From contig NZ_BNBY01000002.1 of assembly GCF_014656195.1 (NCBI RefSeq), forward strand, positions 617,868 to 671,636: a stretch of DNA of 53,769 nt. The letters run 5' to 3'. A program made the translations under genes and the position numbers. This document shows, piece by piece, positions 35,493-43,048 of this stretch (positions are counted from its first letter, which is position 1; each line of letters begins with the position of its first letter). Origin of the DNA: Kitasatospora xanthocidica. GTDB taxonomy: Bacteria > Actinomycetota > Actinomycetes > Streptomycetales > Streptomycetaceae. Under the pieces are notes generated by a model, which saw nothing but the letters and a program-made list of their open reading frames with translations, made no database searches and was not told the origin of the DNA.

Positions 35493-35539
35493 ATCATGAC
35501 CACGCCACTGACGAGGTGTCAAGGCTCGCCCTGACGAGG
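35493..35539 (-). promoter_or_regulatory. Leftward promoter with SARP-like direct repeats
   Basis: On the minus strand TTGACA (35522-35517) and CATGAT (35498-35493) are 18 bp apart. The exact 9-bp repeat CCTCGTCAG (minus strand) lies at 35539-35531 and 35516-35508, period 23 bp, with the inner copy 9 bp from the -10. SARP proteins bind direct repeats about 8 bp from the -10, so this is a candidate site for the regulator at 50657. Confidence 0.5.
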
Positions 35540-35667
35540 CCGTGTGACAGAAACGTGCGGAACTCGTGAACCACCAAGCCTATGCACCGTTTTGGCGACC
35601 TTCCGTCCCATGCGCCAGCTTTGCGGCCGGGCATCCCGGAACTCAACTTCGGTCTCACATGGATCTG

Positions 35668-35697
35668 TTGACTCTCAAAGCCGGGTCTGCCTATGCT
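35668..35697 (+). promoter_or_regulatory. Rightward promoter of the biosynthetic operon
   Basis: TTGACT (35668-35673) and TATGCT (35692-35697) are separated by 18 bp, a good match to the vegetative sigma consensus. It would drive the argininosuccinate-synthase-like gene with a leader of about 250 bases. Confidence 0.6.
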
Positions 35698-35802
35698 CGA
35701 CGCCGCGATTTGATCATCGAATATGCCATCCGAGCGCGCCGCCGGTACTCCAGGCAGCGTCTTTCCTCCTGTCCGGCGCACTTCGGCACCACCGAACGGG
35801 CC

Positions 35803-35823
35803 GGGACTTCTCCGTGAAGTCCC
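35803..35823 (+). promoter_or_regulatory. Leader hairpin upstream of the biosynthetic operon
   Basis: GGGACTTC and GAAGTCCC form a perfect 8-bp stem with a 5-base loop, followed by GCCCCCCCTTT. It may be an attenuator or an operator. Confidence 0.4.
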
Positions 35824-35953
35824 GCCCCCCCTTTGATGATTCATGAACCCCGTGGAAGCAGGACACTCCCGGGGAGCCCACGCGTGCCGGTTCCCCGGCG
35901 TGCCACGAGCGAACACCACCCCTTCCCAGGCTGCCGATCCAGAAGGACGTGAC

Positions 35954-37315
35954 GTGAGAACGAGGACCGTGCGCTCCTTTCGCGACATCACGCACCGCGA
36001 GGTCGACTGGCGGCGCCCTGTCGTGACGCTCTTCAGCGGGGGCCTGGACAGCTCCTACCTCCTGCACCGCCTGGTGGAGGCGGGGGCCACCGACGTCCAC
36101 GCGGTCAGTGTGGACGTCGGCGGCGACGAGAGCCCGCCGGAGCTCCGCCGGATCACCGACAGCCTCGGGGTCCGGCTGCACGTCCTCGACGAACGCGCCG
36201 TGTTCGCAGGCGAGTTCGTCACCCCCGCGATCGCGGCACATGCCCTCTACCTGGGCTCGTACCCCATCAGCTCCTCGCTGAGCCGACCGCTGTTCGCCCG
36301 CGCGGCCCTGCGCACCGCCGAGGAGCTGGGCGCCGAGGTCATCCTGCACACCGCCAACCGCTCGCAGAACACCCTGCGCCGACTGAACGGCGCACTTCGG
36401 CAGTTGGGCTTCCGGGGCCGCTTCGGCAGCCCGTACGAGCTCGAACCGGTGCACCGCGAGAAGAAGATCAAGGAACTGCGGGCGATCGGCCTGGAGGAGA
36501 TGGCGGAGCGCTCGGCGAGCGCCGACTCCAACCTGTGGTGCCGCGAGTTCGAGTCCGGGATCCTCGACGACCCGGAGGACCACCGGGTGCCGGAGTCCTG
36601 TTTCCGGTGGAGCGCCCGGCCGCGGACCCCGGGGGCCGAGACGGTGGAGGTCTCCTTCGAGGCCGGCGTCCCGGTGGCCGTGGACGGACGGCGGATGAGC
36701 CCGGTCGAGCTCATCGGTGCCCTGAACCCGATCGTCGGCGCCCACGGGCTCGGCCGGCACACCGGCCTGGAGCACCTGCCCGGCGGCGCGAAGGTCCTGG
36801 AGGTGCGCGAGGCGCCCGCGGCCTGGCTGCTGATGGCCTCGCACCGCCACCTGGAGACCGCGACGCTCGACGCCGAGACGCTCAGGGAGAAGCTGCACCT
36901 GGAGCAGGTCTGGGTGCGCGAGGCCGTCGAGGGCCGCTGGTTCGGCGAACTCCGCGCCGCCTGCCAGGCGTTCACCGCGGAACTGGCCGGCCCGGTCACC
37001 GGGACGGTCCGCTGGCGGCTGGCCGGCGGCAGGACCTCGACCGAGTCGATCGTCGCCGAGAACCCCCGGTACGTCCGCAGCCGGGAGGACTGGGAGCTGG
37101 CCGGAGTCCGGGACGAGCTCGGGTACTTCGAGCCGGACCCGGAGGCCCGCAACGGGAACGAGAACCGGAACGGGAACGGGAACGGGGACGCGAGCGGGAC
37201 GCGGAACGGGAACCGGAACGGGACCCCAGCCGGACACAGGACCGCGGCCGGAACCACGGCCGGAACCACCGGCGGACCCGGAACCGCCCAGGAGATCGGG
37301 GGAGCCACATGGTAG
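35954..37315 (+). CDS. Argininosuccinate synthase-like ATP-dependent ligase
   Basis: A 453-residue homologue of ArgG. The PP-loop SGGLDSS is at residues 28-34. Family segments ADSNLWCREFESGILDDPED and the C-terminal AAWLLMASHRHLETATLD, then VTGTVRWRLAGG, are clear. ArgG activates citrulline as an adenylate and couples aspartate; here the usual G-x-G-N-D-Q substrate motif reads NRSQNTLRRLN, so the substrates probably differ. The last 50 residues are an Asn/Gly-rich tail from a 6-bp repeat (37145-37230). GTG 35954 follows AGAAGGA. Its stop overlaps the next start. It is the first gene of the rightward biosynthetic unit and is unlikely to serve arginine synthesis, as no arg genes are near. Confidence 0.85.
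   Translation: MRTRTVRSFRDITHREVDWRRPVVTLFSGGLDSSYLLHRLVEAGATDVHAVSVDVGGDESPPELRRITDSLGVRLHVLDERAVFAGEFVTPAIAAHALYLGSYPISSSLSRPLFARAALRTAEELGAEVILHTANRSQNTLRRLNGALRQLGFRGRFGSPYELEPVHREKKIKELRAIGLEEMAERSASADSNLWCREFESGILDDPEDHRVPESCFRWSARPRTPGAETVEVSFEAGVPVAVDGRRMSPVELIGALNPIVGAHGLGRHTGLEHLPGGAKVLEVREAPAAWLLMASHRHLETATLDAETLREKLHLEQVWVREAVEGRWFGELRAACQAFTAELAGPVTGTVRWRLAGGRTSTESIVAENPRYVRSREDWELAGVRDELGYFEPDPEARNGNENRNGNGNGDASGTRNGNRNGTPAGHRTAAGTTAGTTGGPGTAQEIGGATW
37145..37230 (+). repeat. AACGGG hexamer repeat in the ligase gene
   Basis: Repeated AACGGG, AACCGG and AACGAG units encode an Asn-Gly-rich C-terminal tail on the argininosuccinate-synthase-like protein. Confidence 0.8.
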
Positions 37316-38103
37316 GGACGGACACGCCCGGGGGAACCGTCGGTCGCACACTGGTGCTCATCGACGCGACGGTGCCCGTGGCGAGGGCCGCGCACGGGCT
37401 GGGCTGCCGCGTCGCGCTGGTGCAGCGGCCCGGCGCTCCGGTGCACGAACTCGCCGAGGACCACACGGACTACTACTCGGTCGACTTCGGGCCCGACCCG
37501 TCCGCCCACGCCCCCGACACCGCCGCCCACGCCACCACCGCCGGCCCCGCGGCCTTCGCCGACTTCGTGCAGTCCGTCCTGCGCCCGCTGGACCCGTGGG
37601 CCGTCCTCTCGCTGACCGGCGCCGGGGCCCTGCCGGCCGCGACAGCCGCCGCCCTGCTCGGCGCCGTCGGCGCACCGGTCGGCGCGGTACGGGCCCTGGC
37701 CGCCGCCGGGGACCCCGAAGTCGCCGCCGGGGAGCTGGTGTTGCGCGCCCACACCTTCACCGTGGACGGCGACCACCGGTGGATCGCCGCCGTGCCGGAG
37801 GGCCGTCCCGCCATGCCGCCGGAGCACCTGCTGCCCGAGCGGGTCCTGCCGCCCGAGGAGCACCGCGCCGCCCTGGCCGCGCTGACCGGACTCCTCGACG
37901 CCGCCGCCCTCCCGGCCGGCCCCGCCCTGGTCCGGCTCGCCGTGCGCGACGGCCGGGCGCGGGTCCTCACCGCCGCCCACGGCACCGGGACGGACGACGA
38001 GAACGACCTGATCCGACGACTGACGGGCTTCGACCTTACGGACCACTCGCTGCGGTGGCCCTTCGGCGCGCCCGCGGGCACCGACCGGGAGGCGGGACGA
38101 TGA
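37309..38103 (+). CDS. ATP-grasp-like protein lacking the ATP-binding lobe
   Basis: A 264-residue protein that starts like an ATP-grasp enzyme (TLVLIDATVPVARAAHGLGCRVALVQRPG, the pre-ATP-grasp Rossmann half) and ends like one (LVRLAVRDGRARVLTAAHGTG, then NDLIRRLTGFDL), but the central lobe with the ATP-binding lysines seems to be missing between about residues 130 and 145. It is shorter than full enzymes by some 130-150 residues. Start ATG 37309 overlaps the previous stop, and its own stop overlaps the next start (ATGA). It probably forms a complex with the full ATP-grasp ligase that follows, giving a regulatory or substrate-binding subunit. The family reading is moderate. Confidence 0.65.
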   Translation: MVGTDTPGGTVGRTLVLIDATVPVARAAHGLGCRVALVQRPGAPVHELAEDHTDYYSVDFGPDPSAHAPDTAAHATTAGPAAFADFVQSVLRPLDPWAVLSLTGAGALPAATAAALLGAVGAPVGAVRALAAAGDPEVAAGELVLRAHTFTVDGDHRWIAAVPEGRPAMPPEHLLPERVLPPEEHRAALAALTGLLDAAALPAGPALVRLAVRDGRARVLTAAHGTGTDDENDLIRRLTGFDLTDHSLRWPFGAPAGTDREAGR

Positions 38104-39302
38104 GCAGGCCGGCCGCGCTCTTCATCAACAAGCACCACTACTCGCACTTCAGCCGGGGCGGCGCCCACATCCTGCCGACCTCCGAGATCGACATCCACCT
38201 GGTCACCCGCTACCGGGCGCACGGCGGACTCGACGGCTTCGCGGACCACCCGCTGCCCCAGGTCGCCGTCTGCGAGACCGAGGACTTCGACCGCTGGCGG
38301 GACATCTGCTCCTGGATCCTGCGCCACCACCCCGTCGACCGGGTGATCGCCGTGCACGAGCGGGCCGTGCTGCTCGCCGCCGAGATGCGCTCGAAGTTCT
38401 CGCTGCCCGGCATGGACTACGAGACGGCCGTGCGCTTCCGCGACAAGCTGCGCATGAAGGAGGTCCTGCGGGAGGCCGGGGCGGCCGCGCTGCCCGGCTT
38501 CGCCGCGCTCGACCGCCCGGCCGACCTCGAACGGATGGACTGGAGCACCGGGCGCAAGGTGATCAAGAGCCGGTGGGGGCTGGCCGCCAGGGACCTGTAC
38601 ATGGTGGACACCCTCGACCAGGCGCGCGCGGTGGTGGCGGACCTGGACCTGTCCGGTTCGCACTACGAGATCGAGGAGTTCGTCAAGGGCCGGATCTACC
38701 ACTGCGATTCGGTGGTGGTGGACGGCCGGATCGAGTTCTCCAGCGTCGGCACCTACCTCGCGGATCCGGCGGGGTACGAGCCGGGCGGCATCTTCGGCAC
38801 CGTCCTCGTCGACGACCCGGACCTGCTGCGCCGCATCCGCGCGATGAACACCGCCGTGCTGGGCGCGCTCGGTCTCCGGGACGGCACCACGCACCTGGAG
38901 CTGTTCCGCACCGACGCCGACGAGCTCGTCTTCTGCGAGGTGGCCGGCCGCCCGCCCGGCGGCGTGATCCCGCCGGTCATCCAGTGGCAGTACGGGTTCA
39001 ACATCGTCGAGGCCCAGATCCGCCTCGACGCCGGGCTTCCGGTGACCCTGGGCACCGCGCCCACCAGCGGGACCTGCGGCTTCATCGCGTTCTACCCCGG
39101 CGGGGGCGAGGCGCGCGGGATCCCCGCCGAGCGGTTCGACGCGCTCGGCGTCGTGGAGCACATCGCGCACCACGGGGCCGGGAACGGGCGGGGCGGCGTC
39201 CGGCACTCCACCGACTTCCTCGACTCGTACGTGATCAAGGCGCCGGACGGGGGCGCGCTCCTGGACCGGATCACCCGGGTCCGCGAGGAGTACTGGCAGT
39301 GA
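38100..39302 (+). CDS. ATP-grasp carboxylate-amine ligase
   Basis: A 400-residue ATP-grasp enzyme, expected to activate a carboxylate as acyl phosphate and join it to an amine or similar nucleophile. Visible parts: dimer/pre-ATP region; DKLRMKEVLREAGAAALPGF (start of the ATP lobe); VIKSRWGLAARDLYMVD with an ATP-contacting Lys; YEIEEFVKGRIYHCDSVVVDG; and the metal-binding HLELFRTDADELVFCEVAGRPPGG. It overlaps the previous gene by 4 bp. With the neighbouring ArgG-like and N-hydroxylase proteins it could build an amide or peptide bond to an amino acid-derived unit. Confidence 0.88.
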   Translation: MSRPAALFINKHHYSHFSRGGAHILPTSEIDIHLVTRYRAHGGLDGFADHPLPQVAVCETEDFDRWRDICSWILRHHPVDRVIAVHERAVLLAAEMRSKFSLPGMDYETAVRFRDKLRMKEVLREAGAAALPGFAALDRPADLERMDWSTGRKVIKSRWGLAARDLYMVDTLDQARAVVADLDLSGSHYEIEEFVKGRIYHCDSVVVDGRIEFSSVGTYLADPAGYEPGGIFGTVLVDDPDLLRRIRAMNTAVLGALGLRDGTTHLELFRTDADELVFCEVAGRPPGGVIPPVIQWQYGFNIVEAQIRLDAGLPVTLGTAPTSGTCGFIAFYPGGGEARGIPAERFDALGVVEHIAHHGAGNGRGGVRHSTDFLDSYVIKAPDGGALLDRITRVREEYWQ

Positions 39303-39398
39303 CCCCGCAGCCATCGGAACAGCCGCCGAAGCCACCGGACCGACCGGACCGACCCACCACGCACCACCCCACCGCCGTCCCCGAGGGAGAGACCGACG

Positions 39399-40664
39399 AT
39401 GCCTGACCACGACGTGATCGGAATCGGTGTGGGGCCGGCGAACCTGAGCCTCGCGGCCCTGACCGCGCCGCTGCCCGAGCTGAGCACCCTGTTCCTGGAC
39501 GACAAGCCCGGGTTCGAGTGGCACCGGGGGCTGATGCTCCCCGATTCGCAGCTGACCGTCACCTACTTCCGCGACCTGGTGACCCTGGTCGACCCGACGA
39601 GCGAGTTCTCCTTCCTGAACTTCCTCGTCCGCCAGGGCCGGGCGTTCCGCTTCCTGGAGGCCAACGGCCTGAGCTGCTCGCGCCGCGAGTTCGAGCAGTA
39701 CTACCAGTGGGCGGCGGCGCGGCTGTCCTCGCTGCGGTGGGGCACCCGGGTCGAGTCGGTCGCGGTCGCGGGCGACCGCTTCGAGGTCACCTGTGCCGGT
39801 GGGGCGACCCACACCACCCGGGCGGTCTCGGTCGGTTCCGGTCCCGAGCCGCGGCTGCCGGCCTTCGCCAAGGCGCACGAGGGCAGGGACGTGCTGCACA
39901 GCGGTGACTTCGCCCGGGTGCGCCCGGAGTGGAAGGGCCGCCGGGTCGTGGTCGTCGGGGCCGGTCAGAGCGGTGCCGAGGTGGTCAACCACCTGCTGGC
40001 CGACGAGCACGCGCTGCCCGCCTCGCTCACCTGGACCTCCAGCGGCCCGGGCTTCCAGCCGCTGGACGACTCGCCGTTCACCAACGAGTGGTTCTCCTCG
40101 GCGTACGCGGGCTACTTCCACGGCTTGTCGGCCGCGCGCCGTGCCGAGCTGGTCACCCGGCAGCTGAGGGCCGGCGGTGACGGGATCACCGACGAGCTCC
40201 TCGGCGCGGTCTACCGCCGCCTGTACCACCTGGACCACGTGCTCCGCGCGGGGCTGCGGCACCGGCTGCTCACCTCGCGCCGGGCCGTGGACCTGGAGCG
40301 GGACGGGTCGGCGTACCGGGTGACGCTGCACGACGAGGACCGCGACGGCACCGAGGTGCTGCCCGCCGACCTGGTCGTCCTGTGCACCGGCTACCAGCGC
40401 CGGATCCCGGAGTACCTCAAGCCGATCCAGGGACAACTCGCCGTCCGGGACGGGATGTTCGAGGTGAACGCCGACTACTCGGTGGACTTCGACGGACCGG
40501 CCGGGCTGCGGGTCTACAGCCAGGGCTTCGCCGAGGGCGAGCACGGGATCAACGACACCCTGCTCTCCCTGGTGGCCTGGCGCAGCGCCTGTGTCGTCAA
40601 CTCGCTGGCGGGGCGCCAGGTCTACCGGACCGACGCCGACGAGACCACCGTGGCCTGGCAGTAG
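39399..40664 (+). CDS. SidA/IucD-family amine N-hydroxylase
   Basis: A 421-residue flavin monooxygenase of the lysine/ornithine N-hydroxylase type. FAD site GIGVGPANLSLAAL near residue 8, YFRDLVTLVDPTSEFSFLNFL (substrate region), NADPH site VVVVGAGQSGAEV near 185, SSGPGFQPLDDSPFTNE, and the C-terminal LVVLCTGYQRRIP are all family marks. It converts a primary amine, usually the side chain of Lys or Orn, to the hydroxylamine. No siderophore NRPS or NIS synthetase is nearby, so the hydroxylamine likely feeds the cluster product. ATG 39399 follows GAGGGAGAG. Confidence 0.93.
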   Translation: MPDHDVIGIGVGPANLSLAALTAPLPELSTLFLDDKPGFEWHRGLMLPDSQLTVTYFRDLVTLVDPTSEFSFLNFLVRQGRAFRFLEANGLSCSRREFEQYYQWAAARLSSLRWGTRVESVAVAGDRFEVTCAGGATHTTRAVSVGSGPEPRLPAFAKAHEGRDVLHSGDFARVRPEWKGRRVVVVGAGQSGAEVVNHLLADEHALPASLTWTSSGPGFQPLDDSPFTNEWFSSAYAGYFHGLSAARRAELVTRQLRAGGDGITDELLGAVYRRLYHLDHVLRAGLRHRLLTSRRAVDLERDGSAYRVTLHDEDRDGTEVLPADLVVLCTGYQRRIPEYLKPIQGQLAVRDGMFEVNADYSVDFDGPAGLRVYSQGFAEGEHGINDTLLSLVAWRSACVVNSLAGRQVYRTDADETTVAWQ

Positions 40665-40696
40665 CGCCGGTGGCGAGCGAGGAACGGGGAGGGGAC

Positions 40697-41668
40697 GTGG
40701 ACACCGGCAAGGTCTCGCCGGCCTTACTGTTCGAACGGGCGCGGGTGTCGCGGAGGGACGAGCTGGTCTTCGTCGGCAAGCTGGCGGCGGCGTTCGCGCT
40801 CTGCTGCCTGGGCGGAGGGCTCGCGCTGAGCGGCTCGTGGCTCGCGGCCGCCGGCGGGGTGCTCCTGCTGGCCGCGATGTACACGCACCTGGTGGAGTTG
40901 CAGCACCAGTGCCTGCACCACTCGGCCTTCCGGAGGGCCGCGGCTCACCGGCCGGTGGGCGTCCTGATCGGGGTCCCGCTCCTCTCGGCGTACAGCCACT
41001 ACCGGGTCCAGCACCTGCAGCACCACAAGTACCTGGGCACACCGCGGGACAGCGAGTTCTTCGGGTTCGACCCGAGGGCGCCGCTGACCTGGGGCGCCCT
41101 GCTGCGAGGCGCCGTCGACCCGGTGCGGCTGGTCCAGGTCGGGGCGGACGTCGCCCGCAGCTGCGCGGGCACGTGGACCTACACCCGGGGGCAGATCGGG
41201 GACCGGTCCAGACGCCAGGTGATGAGCGAGTACCGCCTGTTGGGCGTGGCGGTGCTCGCGGCCGCGGTGGCGGCCGGCCTCGGGTACGGCCGGGCCGTGC
41301 TGCTGCTGTGGGGGCTCCCGCTGCTGCTCTCGGTCCCGGTGCACTTCTTCCTGGAGCTCCCGGAGCACGTCCTGTGCGACACCGACGGCACCACGGACGT
41401 CCTGCGCAACACCCGGACGATCAGCGGGAGCAGGTTCAGCCGCTGGTTCACCAACGGCAACAACTTCCACGTGGAGCACCATGCGGCGATGGTGGTGCCC
41501 ATCAACAGACTGGCCGGGCGGCACCCGGTCGCCAAGCGGTACGCCGCGCACGCCGAGGCCAGCTATCCGGCCTTCTACCGCAAGGTGCTCCGTGAGGCGC
41601 GCCGCAACGGAAGCCGCAACGGAAAGCGCCGGAGATTCGTGGACGCGGCCGGCCGGACCCACTCCTGA
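40697..41668 (+). CDS. Membrane di-iron fatty acid desaturase-like protein
   Basis: A 323-residue integral membrane protein with two hydrophobic hairpins and the three His boxes of the FADS superfamily: HQCLHH at residues 70-75, HYRVQHLQHH near 98-108, and HVEHH near 258-262, which bind two iron atoms. The family desaturates or hydroxylates lipid chains, but members in biosynthetic clusters also act on amino acids or peptides. GTG 40697 follows GGGGAGGGG; GTG 40670 is an alternative. Residue 10 is a TTA leucine codon, so translation depends on the bldA tRNA. Substrate unknown. Confidence 0.85.
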   Translation: MDTGKVSPALLFERARVSRRDELVFVGKLAAAFALCCLGGGLALSGSWLAAAGGVLLLAAMYTHLVELQHQCLHHSAFRRAAAHRPVGVLIGVPLLSAYSHYRVQHLQHHKYLGTPRDSEFFGFDPRAPLTWGALLRGAVDPVRLVQVGADVARSCAGTWTYTRGQIGDRSRRQVMSEYRLLGVAVLAAAVAAGLGYGRAVLLLWGLPLLLSVPVHFFLELPEHVLCDTDGTTDVLRNTRTISGSRFSRWFTNGNNFHVEHHAAMVVPINRLAGRHPVAKRYAAHAEASYPAFYRKVLREARRNGSRNGKRRRFVDAAGRTHS

Positions 41669-41725
41669 ACGCTCTCCGCGGCATTCTTCCGATTCCGCGT
41701 ACGGAAAATCGGACGAAACCTCCGG

Positions 41726-41780
41726 GAAGTCGCCGGAAGTCGCCGGAGGTCGGCGTGAAGTCGCCGGGCGGAACGTCGCC
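41726..41780. repeat. GAAGTCGCCG decamer array upstream of the SDR promoter
   Basis: Copies start at 41726, 41736, 41746 (GAGGTCGGCG) and 41757, with a degenerate one near 41771, so period 10-11 bp. The array lies about 20-75 bp upstream of the -35, where an activator would bind. Confidence 0.6.
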
Positions 41781-41801
41781 GAGAAAAGCGTCGGCGAACT
41801 C

Positions 41802-41831
41802 TTGCCGATTCCGCCGGAACCGACCTAGACT
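41802..41831 (+). promoter_or_regulatory. Promoter of the SDR-precursor unit
   Basis: TTGCCG (41802-41807) and TAGACT (41826-41831) are 18 bp apart; TAGACT is a very good streptomycete -10. The 11-bp repeat CGGAACCGACC lies at 41815-41825 and 41845-41855, overlapping the promoter and start site. Confidence 0.6.
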
Positions 41832-41946
41832 CATTCGGGTCAAGCGGAACCGACCGGGTGGAACTCCGCCCCACCGGGAATACCCGCCGGGTCGCACTGC
41901 TTCGTCAGATGCGCGCCGATTCATCACACAACGGGGGTTCGTGTTG

Positions 41947-42693
41947 ATGTCGAACGACTCTCACCAGCCAGTTTGCGTGGTCACCGGCGCAAGTCGCGGC
42001 CTCGGCCGGGCCCTCTGCCAGGAATTCGAAGACCGTGGATTCCAGGTGGCCGGAGCCTCCCGGAGCGCCCTTCCCGATAATTCGGAAGGTTTAGCGGCGC
42101 ACGATTCGGTGAATGTACAGGACGAGCGCCGGGTCCGCGAATTCGCGAATTCCGTCGTCGCCCGGCACGGCCGAATAGACGTCTGGGTCAACAATGCCGC
42201 GGTCATGGAGGTGTTCCGGGTCGCGGACGGCGACGCGGAACGCTGGAACCGGATCCTCGGCACCAACCTGCTCGGCGTGGTCAACGGCAGTGCCGTCTTC
42301 GCCGAACACGTGCGCGGCCGCCCCGGCGCCGGCGTACTGATCAATCTCACCGCCGGCTCGGCGCGCGCGGCGCGCCCGGGCTGGGCGGCCTACTCGGCGA
42401 GCAAGGCAGCGGTGGAACGCCTCACCGAAGCCGTCGCCGCGGAGGAGCGGGACGCCGGACTGCGCGCCTTCTGCGTGTCCCCCGGCGCCATGGACACCGC
42501 CATGCAGCGCTCCCTGTGGGAGCTGCCGGAGAGCGAGTTCCCCGAGGCGCGGGAGCTGCGCGAACGCGCCGCCCGGGGCCTGATCGGCGACTGCCGCGAC
42601 ATCGCGCGGCGGATCGCCGAGGAGGCCGGGGCACAGCTGCGCCCCGGAGCCCCGGAGCCCGATCCCGTGTTCCTCCCCTTCCGGGCGTCCTGA
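41947..42693 (+). CDS. Short-chain dehydrogenase/reductase
   Basis: A 248-residue SDR. The cofactor motif TGASRGLG is at residues 13-20, NNAA follows in the fourth strand, and the catalytic pair is Tyr149 and Lys153 in YSASK. It should oxidise or reduce a hydroxyl/carbonyl with NAD(P)H. ATG 41947 and GTG 41941 are both possible; GGGGG lies 9 bases before the ATG. Codon 49 (42091-42093) is TTA, so bldA control is likely. The first 60 codons are less GC-rich than usual. The peptide gene lies 72 bp downstream in the same direction. Confidence 0.9.
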   Translation: MSNDSHQPVCVVTGASRGLGRALCQEFEDRGFQVAGASRSALPDNSEGLAAHDSVNVQDERRVREFANSVVARHGRIDVWVNNAAVMEVFRVADGDAERWNRILGTNLLGVVNGSAVFAEHVRGRPGAGVLINLTAGSARAARPGWAAYSASKAAVERLTEAVAAEERDAGLRAFCVSPGAMDTAMQRSLWELPESEFPEARELRERAARGLIGDCRDIARRIAEEAGAQLRPGAPEPDPVFLPFRAS

Positions 42694-42733
42694 GACGCCC
42701 GCCCCGAACGACCATGCCGTCAGGCGTGGTTGA

Positions 42734-42748
42734 TGGATGCACCATCCA
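42734..42748 (+). promoter_or_regulatory. Small dyad in front of the peptide gene
   Basis: TGGATG-CAC-CATCCA lies 10 bp upstream of the GAGGAG ribosome site of the peptide gene. It can form a 6-bp stem in the mRNA or be a protein site. Confidence 0.4.
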
Positions 42749-42765
42749 ACTAGAGAGGAGCTGAC

Positions 42766-42930
42766 ATGAAGACCGAACTTGGTCTGGTCAACGCCCCGGC
42801 TGCCGTTCTCGTCGAGTTCGAGCCGGTCGCGGCCCTGAACCTGGGCGTGCTCGGTGCGCGCGAGGCGGCCACGACGGACAGCGGCCTGGAGTCCGTCGCC
42901 TGCTGCAACTCGATCGTCGCCACCGGCTGA
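42766..42930 (+). CDS. Candidate ribosomal precursor (or scaffold) peptide, 54 aa
   Basis: ATG 42766 follows a strong GAGGAG at 5 bases. The peptide begins MKTELGLVNAPAAVLVEF, continues with a hydrophobic/acidic leader-like part (EPVAALNLGVLGAREAATTD) and ends SGLESVACCNSIVATG. Adjacent Cys, an Asn, two Ser and a final Thr-Gly in the last 14 residues are the kind of modifiable core seen in RiPP precursors. Its codon use fits a real gene. A perfect hairpin follows its stop, and modification-type enzymes lie on both sides. It does not match lanthipeptide, lasso, thiopeptide, graspetide or LysW-type carrier sequences that I know. Cleavage site and modifications are unknown. Confidence 0.72.
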   Translation: MKTELGLVNAPAAVLVEFEPVAALNLGVLGAREAATTDSGLESVACCNSIVATG

Positions 42931-42968
42931 CCGTAGCCGGCCATCGGGGCCCCTCGGGGTCCTGAGGA

Positions 42969-43002
42969 CCGCTGGTGAGGCGCTTCGGCGCCTCACCAGC
43001 GG
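42969..43002 (+). terminator. Perfect UUCG hairpin after the precursor gene
   Basis: A 15-bp perfect stem (42969-42983 with 42988-43002; CCGCTGGTGAGGCGC) is capped by TTCG, 38 bases after the precursor stop. No U-run follows, so it probably stabilises the precursor mRNA and partly stops transcription, giving more precursor than enzyme. Confidence 0.75.
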
Positions 43003-43048
43003 CACTTGCATTGACGATGATCCACCCGCTCACGAAACGGAACGGCAT

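Larger units (their letters stand above)
35246..35953. other. Divergent control region of the biosynthetic cluster
   Basis: This 708-bp stretch is clearly less GC-rich than the genes around it and no open frame in it looks coding. It holds, from left to right, a 20-bp repeat (35261-35320), a leftward promoter with 9-bp direct repeats (35493-35539), a rightward promoter (35668-35697), and a hairpin (35803-35823) in the leader of the rightward unit. Confidence 0.7.

Noticed and set aside
35494..35991. A 165-codon leftward frame in the cluster control region
   Set aside because: It runs through both promoter candidates and has neither a ribosome site nor the codon bias of the neighbours.
39399..40664. 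The N-hydroxylase as evidence for a siderophore cluster
   Set aside because: There is no NRPS, no IucA/IucC-type synthetase and no iron-uptake gene in the window.
37473..41042. A 1189-codon leftward frame across the ligase and hydroxylase genes
   Set aside because: It covers several genes with clear family motifs on the plus strand and has no recognisable domains.
42766..42930. The peptide as a LysW-type amino-group carrier protein
   Set aside because: It lacks the zinc-binding Cys pairs and the C-terminal acidic E-D-W-G-E-type end, although an ATP-grasp ligase and an M20 protein are present.
42766..42930. The peptide as a daptide precursor, because it ends in VATG and has a methyltransferase nearby
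   Set aside because: No PLP aminotransferase or daptide-type decarboxylase pair was seen, so the likeness of the end alone is not enough.
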